From Limnoraphis robusta CS-951 (GTDB taxonomy: Bacteria; Cyanobacteriota; Cyanobacteriia; Cyanobacteriales; Microcoleaceae): 20,409 bases of DNA. Each line of letters begins with the position of its first letter. The stretch's first letter is position 1. Where the stretch lies: NCBI RefSeq assembly GCF_000972705.2, contig NZ_LATL02000138.1:1-20409 (forward strand), written 5' to 3'. Positions 16,894 to 20,409 of this stretch are shown piece after piece. A model generated the notes under the pieces. It did not search any database. It was not told the DNA's origin and was given only the letters and a program-made list of their open reading frames with translations. The position numbers and the translations under genes are program-made.

Positions 16894-17042
16894 TTGACAT
16901 CCTCTCCGTCGTAAACAACGGAGATTCCAAACATCACTATTTGGGCTTCCTCTTTCTATGAGTTGACTTACAAGGGTTGGGTTTCCCCGCCCAAGCAGAG
17001 ATCAGTCTCTCGGGAGGCGTTAATTTCCATCTGCCCGACGGT
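16894..17042 (-). ncRNA. Right-end omega-RNA (reRNA) scaffold of the tnpB element
   Basis: TnpB nucleases use an RNA made from the 3' end of tnpB and the element's right end, with the guide taken from flanking DNA. This segment is highly structured: TTGGG/CCCAA around 16978-16995, AGAGA/TCTCT near 17000, and the terminal hairpin 16904-16923 ending in GATGTCAA on the minus strand. The guide would then be host sequence just below 16894, the leader of the ZorA-like gene. Copy A of the 110-bp element now separates the scaffold from most of tnpB. Confidence 0.5.
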
Positions 17043-17045
17043 ATT

Positions 17046-17155
17046 TTCAAAACAGATATTAAGCGGAAAAACGGATTAAGCTACGTGTGAGAAGCCTAGA
17101 TTTATGCGTTTTACAGTCAAGTTAATCCGTTAATCTATTTCTTATCCGTTTCTTG
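17046..17155 (+). repeat. 110-bp palindromic MITE-like element, copy A
   Basis: Inserted in the last part of tnpB between two ATT triplets (17043-17045 and 17156-17158). It supplies a premature stop after codon 371. The layout is 24 bp arm, 62 bp core, 24 bp arm. The core (17070-17131) is bounded by the perfect inverted repeat AACGGATTAA/TTAATCCGTT. The outer arms carry AAACAGATA and its imperfect complement TATCCGTTT. An ATTT duplication with a 109-bp element fits equally well. Confidence 0.85.
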
Positions 17156-18026
17156 ATTTGATAACTGTTTAAGTGCAGATTTTAGAATGTTTTTGGCGGC
17201 ATTTTCATCTCGGTTGGATGTGTATCCGCAGTGAGGGCATTTATGAGTTCTCGTACTGAGAGTTTTCACAACCTTTTCACCGCAATTTGAGCAGTTTTGA
17301 GACGTGTATGCGGGTTCAACGGCAATCACCGGAACCCCATAAATCCTCCCAAAATACTCCAACCATTCTCTAAATCTGTACCAAGCAGCATCATTAATTG
17401 ATTTAGCTAAATGATGATTTTTAACCAAATTGCGTATCCGTAGGTTTTCAATCGCTACCAAGTCGTTAGACTGTATGACGTGTCGCAGCTCATTTACAAA
17501 CCCAATCATTACGCCTGCGTGAAACTCTTAGATACGCTTTCCCTAACCGATTTCTGGCTTTTGTACGGTTTTGACTTCCCTTTTTTGTTCTCGATAACCG
17601 ACGTTGCAGCTTTTTAATGCGCTGTTCGTCTTTCCTGAAAAATCTTGGGTTTTCTATTTGATTGCCACAAGAATCGGTGTAGAAATGGTTAAGACCTACA
17701 TCTAGCCCAGTTATTTTTCCTGTTAGTTCTTTATTTTCCTCTCTGGTATGATCGATTAAAAATTGAGCATAATACCCATCATGTCTTCTAATCACTCTCA
17801 CTCGTTTGATTTGTTGGAGTTGATAGAAGTGGAGATTTCGACTGCCCCAAAGTTTAAATGTACCTGCTTGAAACTTGTCAGTAAACGTTAAATAGCGTCT
17901 ATCCTCTGAAAGTTTCCATCCCGATGTTTTGTATTCAACAGATGCTCTAACTTGATATTTTTTAAACTTGGGAAATCCTTTTCTACCAGGTATTTTTTGC
18001 CGACAATTTTGATAAAATCGTTCAAT

Positions 18027-18136
18027 TTAAAACAGATAGGATAAGGATTTAACGGATTAAGCTATCTGTGAGATGCCAAGATCTATGCGTTTTACAGTTA
18101 AGTTAATCCGTTCTTCCGCTTCTCTATCCGTTTTTA
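18027..18136 (+). repeat. 110-bp palindromic MITE-like element, copy B
   Basis: Inserted after codon 82 of tnpB between two AAT triplets (18024-18026 and 18137-18139), in the same orientation and with the same length as copy A. Terminal repeats TTAAAACAGATAG and TAAAAACGGATAG match at 11 of 13 positions. The 62-bp core at 18051-18112 matches that of copy A at 56 of 62 positions, again bounded by AACGGATTAA/TTAATCCGTT. It carries no open frame. Confidence 0.88.
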
Positions 18137-18508
18137 AATGGATGCCCATGCTCTTTCTGCGTGTGCTTGTCGAGCCATAGAGTTGAGTTGGTTTACCCAG
18201 GGAAAACTCGGGTTGTCTGACAGCAGTTTGCAGTAGGCATAAGCATCGTTGCGGCTTTTAACTTGACCATTTATCCATGCTTTGATGATGCTGTTACGAA
18301 CAAACCTACCAGTACGGATAGCTTCGTCTAGCTTTCTGTACTGGTATTGGGTTCCTTGCAGCTTCATTTCATACACAAGCATAGATTATCGGCATCGAGC
18401 CACGATAAACTTATGTTAGCATAAAATAATCCGTCGTGAACGACCTTGCTCTAAACCTGCTTCTCTTGGTAATCATCGTAAAATCTCAATCAGGAGATTG
18501 TCAGCCAA

Positions 18509-19201
18509 TTAATAACGTCCGACAATTTTTAACCCATCTTTGAAATGAGCAACTGTGGTTACAACGGCGACACAAAAGTAAAAAATACGAATTCCCCAAA
18601 AACAAATTCCCATTAACCAAGTGACAACGGTTGGCGGAATACCACTGACTTTTACAAATCTAGAGTTGACTTGTTTTTCCAGTTTGGTTAAATCTTCCAT
18701 TTGAGAAGCTTTCGTCGGAATCATGGGAAACTGACCCGTGTAGAGATAAAATCCAAATACACCCGGATGATTCACCCGACTTTCTAAAAAAGAGTCTCCT
18801 AGACTAATCGCAGCACTTTGGGAAATTTGATCTTCTGTAGAAATATCTTCAATCCACAGATTGTATCTAACATATTGAGGAATCGCTAAAATCAGAGGAA
18901 CAAGAATCACTAAAAATGCAGCACTAATTTTTCGACCCGCCTGAGAAGGAAGTAAAGCCGTCGCTAAACCAAACCCCATCCCGACAACCGCAAAAACCAA
19001 TAAATTTAACAAATCGATTAGCTCTAGTCCTCGGAGTAAATCACCAAATATAAAGATGGGATATAAATATCGATGAGCTAAAGTGAGTGCAATAATTTTA
19101 ATGGCAATTGCAATCCCAAATAGAATCGCTCCACAAGCCACATAGCCTAAAGCACTAATGATGTATAGACCGACACGCCCTAGTTGGTGAATCAACTGCA
19201 T
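18509..19201 (-). CDS. Hypothetical multi-pass membrane protein downstream of tlyA
   Basis: A 230-aa protein with about four hydrophobic segments: near 10-40 (a long one, possibly two helices), 60-84, 90-110 and 193-218. Between the third and fourth lies an ~80-residue soluble stretch (YNLWIEDISTEDQISQSAAI, then GFYLYTGQFPMIPTKASQ) that may face the periplasm. I recognise no family or catalytic motif. ATG 19201 follows the tlyA stop by only 4 nt, so the two are in one operon, although such pairing does not by itself indicate a role in rRNA methylation. Its 3' side borders the IS element. Confidence 0.75.
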   Translation of the reverse strand: MQLIHQLGRVGLYIISALGYVACGAILFGIAIAIKIIALTLAHRYLYPIFIFGDLLRGLELIDLLNLLVFAVVGMGFGLATALLPSQAGRKISAAFLVILVPLILAIPQYVRYNLWIEDISTEDQISQSAAISLGDSFLESRVNHPGVFGFYLYTGQFPMIPTKASQMEDLTKLEKQVNSRFVKVSGIPPTVVTWLMGICFWGIRIFYFCVAVVTTVAHFKDGLKIVGRY

Positions 19202-19205
19202 GGAA

Positions 19206-20147
19206 CTACGAGCGAATTGAGGATTTAGAGGAGGAATGAGAAAATTCTAGTTGGGTTGATTGAACGATTTGCAGGATTTGATCTCGTTGGGGAAACGCTT
19301 CACCCTCTACACTGAGCCAAAGCAGGTATTCAATGTTACCTGCGGGGCCTTGGAGGGGTGATCCGGTTAAACCCCGGTATTTCCATCCGAGTGTTTCTGC
19401 TGCACAATTGACTTCAAAAATGGCATTGGCTTGATCAACCGGATCACGCACAACTCCCTTTTTGCCAACTCGTCCCTTCCCGACTTCAAATTGGGGCTTG
19501 ACTAACAGTACGCTTTCACAAGGCGGTTGCAGAAGATGCCAGAGCGCGGGAAGAATCTTGGTTAAAGAAATAAAGGACACATCAACAACTGCCAAATCCG
19601 CGTAGCTTTTCTTAGTATCTAGTTCGATGGGATTTTCCGCAAGGGGAGAAACAGATAAATCACCAGCATTATACAATTGCTCAGGAGTCAGATAGCGTAG
19701 ATTCGTGCGTTCTAGCAGAATAACTCGCGGATCATTACGCAGCCGCCAGTCTACCTGTCCATAACCGACATCAATCCCATAAACCTGCTTGGCGCCTGCT
19801 TGTAGAAGACAGTCTGTAAAGCCTCCGGTAGAGATACCGCCATCAATACAGATGCGTCCGGCAACGTTGAGTTTAAAATAATCTATTGCTTTGCTGAGTT
19901 TTTCTCCGCCCCGAGAGACAAAAGGCGATCGGTGTTTAACTTGGATCTGGGCTTGGGTGTCTATCTCAGTACCCGGCTTGTCAATCACCTGCTGATTAAC
20001 CATCACCTCTCCAGCCCGAATCAAGCGCTGGGCCAATTGTCGGGAAGAACACAAGTTGCGTTCAATCAAGAGGGAATCGAGCCGTTGTTTTGCCAAGAGA
20101 GGGGTTTGAGAGAGATCTCTAAGAATTAACGTGATTGATTCTAGCAC
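19206..20147 (-). CDS. tlyA: TlyA family rRNA 2'-O-methyltransferase
   Basis: A TlyA/hemolysin-A type protein: an S4 RNA-binding domain (KQRLDSLLIERNLCSSRQLA, then RAGEVMVNQQVIDKPG) followed by an FtsJ-like SAM-dependent methyltransferase. Motifs include FVSRGGEKL, DGGISTGGFTDCLLQAGA (SAM site), YGIDVGYGQVDWRLRNDPRV, VDVSFISL and LVKPQFEVGKG. Family members methylate cytidine 2'-hydroxyls in 16S and/or 23S rRNA; the 'hemolysin' label is historical. The start is uncertain: the longest frame begins with GTG at 20147, but homologues begin at the equivalent of the in-frame TTG at 20096 (reading MAKQRLDSLL), which would give 296 aa. Neither has a clear ribosome site. It forms an operon with the membrane protein that starts 4 nt after its stop. 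Confidence 0.93.
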   Translation of the reverse strand: MLESITLILRDLSQTPLLAKQRLDSLLIERNLCSSRQLAQRLIRAGEVMVNQQVIDKPGTEIDTQAQIQVKHRSPFVSRGGEKLSKAIDYFKLNVAGRICIDGGISTGGFTDCLLQAGAKQVYGIDVGYGQVDWRLRNDPRVILLERTNLRYLTPEQLYNAGDLSVSPLAENPIELDTKKSYADLAVVDVSFISLTKILPALWHLLQPPCESVLLVKPQFEVGKGRVGKKGVVRDPVDQANAIFEVNCAAETLGWKYRGLTGSPLQGPAGNIEYLLWLSVEGEAFPQRDQILQIVQSTQLEFSHSSSKSSIRS

Positions 20148-20175
20148 AATAGTTCGAGCAAATCGCCGCTATGAC

Positions 20176-20218
20176 CAATCACAAATAGGGGTGAGCAAAA
20201 ATTCACCCCCAATGATTG
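20176..20218. other. Two-part stem-loop between tlyA and the right-edge element
   Basis: GGGGTGA (20188-20194) pairs with TCACCCC (20203-20209), and outside it CAATCA (20176-20181) pairs with TGATTG (20213-20218). No T-run follows on the minus strand, so it is more likely a tlyA leader structure or protein-binding site than a terminator; a terminator role is not excluded. Confidence 0.4.
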
Positions 20219-20225
20219 AACCCAA

Positions 20226-20409
20226 TTGACATACTCCCCATTTCTAAAGAAAGGGGATTCTCCAAGCCTCACGGCTTTGGATTACTGATTCATTGACAAC
20301 CCTTACAGCAAGCTAGTTTCCTGACCTACTCTTTGAGGGGTTCGTCTCCCCAGTCGTTCATCCCATTTCAGAGATAGTTTCGGTATGCCCTACCGTACTT
20401 GAGAAAAAA
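20226..20409 (-). ncRNA. Right end and putative omega-RNA scaffold of a second TnpB element (partial)
   Basis: TTGACAT at 20226-20232 is followed by CTCCCC, a hairpin and GGGGATTCTCCAA, the same layout as TTGACAT-CTCTCC-hairpin-GGAGATTCCAA at 16894-16930. Further stems are AAGCC/GGCTT (about 20263-20278) and GGGG/CCCC (about 20336-20352). By analogy the tnpB gene would lie to the right, beyond the window, transcribed leftward. The element boundary is near 20226, and the guide would come from the sequence just to its left. Confidence 0.55.

Larger units (their letters stand above)
16968..18382 (-). pseudogene. tnpB: tnpB, RNA-guided RuvC nuclease, broken by two 110-bp insertions and a frameshift
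   Basis: Three fragments read as one TnpB. The N-terminus (18382-18137) starts MLVYEMKLQGTQYQYRKLDE and ends AERAWASI. The middle (18023 to about 17493) runs from ERFYQNCRQKIPGRKGFPKF to RRRNDWVCK. The C-terminal part (about 17490-17156) includes HVIQSNDLVAIENLRI, and the end after the second insertion is TVGQMEINASRETDLCLGGE with stop TAA at 16968-16970. Removing 113 bp (element plus one duplication) at each insertion and one base near 17491 gives 1188 bp, exactly 395 codons plus stop. In the restored protein the RuvC triad is D190 (LDVGL), E274 (IENL) and D354 (RDENAAKNIL), and the zinc-finger cysteines are 326, 329, 344 and 347. It is non-functional as it stands, but the catalytic residues have not decayed. 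Confidence 0.93.
16894..18444 (-). mobile_element. IS200/IS605-family (IS1341-like) element with tnpB only, inactivated
   Basis: The element spans from the TTGACAT motif at 16894-16900 (right end on the minus strand) to about 18444. The motif with its adjoining stem (CTCCGT 16904-16909, ACGGAG 16918-16923) recurs in related form at 20226. The left end beyond the tnpB start carries two subterminal hairpins: TTATG/CATAA (18411-18415 with 18420-18424) and GTCGT/ACGAC (18433-18437 with 18440-18444). There is no tnpA, so transposition would need a TnpA in trans. The exact left boundary is approximate. The element sits between the membrane-protein gene at 18509 and the ZorA-like gene at 16847. Confidence 0.8.

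Noticed and set aside
17043..17158. Repeat at the 3' end of tnpB taken first as part of the IS right end
   Set aside because: An equivalent copy sits inside the gene after codon 82, and removal restores the true C-terminus TVGQMEINASRETDL, so it is an insertion.
16861..18500. CRISPR array suggested by repeated segments near a nuclease gene
   Set aside because: There are only two copies, 981 bp apart, with tnpB coding sequence between them and target-site duplications at their ends.

Overview
The window is chromosomal DNA from a cyanobacterium, probably a filamentous Oscillatoriales-type one (the order is inference). Evidence: eleven copies of the HIP1 octamer GCGATCGC that I counted by eye (for example at 2992, 7499, 8278, 13171 and 15537), two PEP-CTERM proteins, short GGGAAYA tandem heptamers, a CtaA-type copper ATPase, the tmk-holB pair, and several proteins of types I know only from cyanobacteria.

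Layout. 1-1647 (+): tail of a PQQ-type sugar dehydrogenase, then an FAD monooxygenase resembling kynurenine 3-monooxygenase. 1648-3578 (+): a long leader, then two tightly spaced uncharacterised membrane-protein genes. 3718-8393 (-): a PEP-CTERM protein, a small membrane protein, a PlsC-like acyltransferase and mnmE. 8394-8707: a divergent intergenic region with a terminator-like hairpin firing toward mnmE and a second nested hairpin. 8708-11044 (+): Cu(I) P1B-ATPase. 11111-12282 (-): a second PEP-CTERM protein and a small conserved hypothetical. 12876-14506 (+): tmk and holB, overlapping by ATGA. 14588-16847 (-): a MotA/ExbB-like gene with a long cytoplasmic tail and a MotB/OmpA-like gene, a two-gene ion-driven motor of the general design of ZorA/ZorB. 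16894-18444 (-): a tnpA-less IS200/IS605-type (IS1341-like) element whose tnpB is broken. 18509-20147 (-): a membrane protein and tlyA. 20226-20409: what looks like the right end and omega-RNA scaffold of a second TnpB element that continues beyond the window.

The most striking observation is in the IS element. Its tnpB is interrupted twice by the same 110-bp palindromic element, at 17046-17155 and 18027-18136. Both copies are in the same orientation, each is flanked by a 3-bp AAT/ATT duplication, and their central 62 bp match at 56 positions. Removing both copies with one duplication each, and correcting one extra base near 17491, restores an exact 395-codon TnpB whose RuvC triad and zinc finger are intact. 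The element looks like a MITE that I cannot assign to a known family. The IS end lies 46 bp before the start codon of the motor operon, so the insertion probably changed how that operon is expressed. No ZorC, ZorD or ZorE partner is visible, so the motor genes are either an orphan or have an unknown role; cyanobacteria have no flagella.
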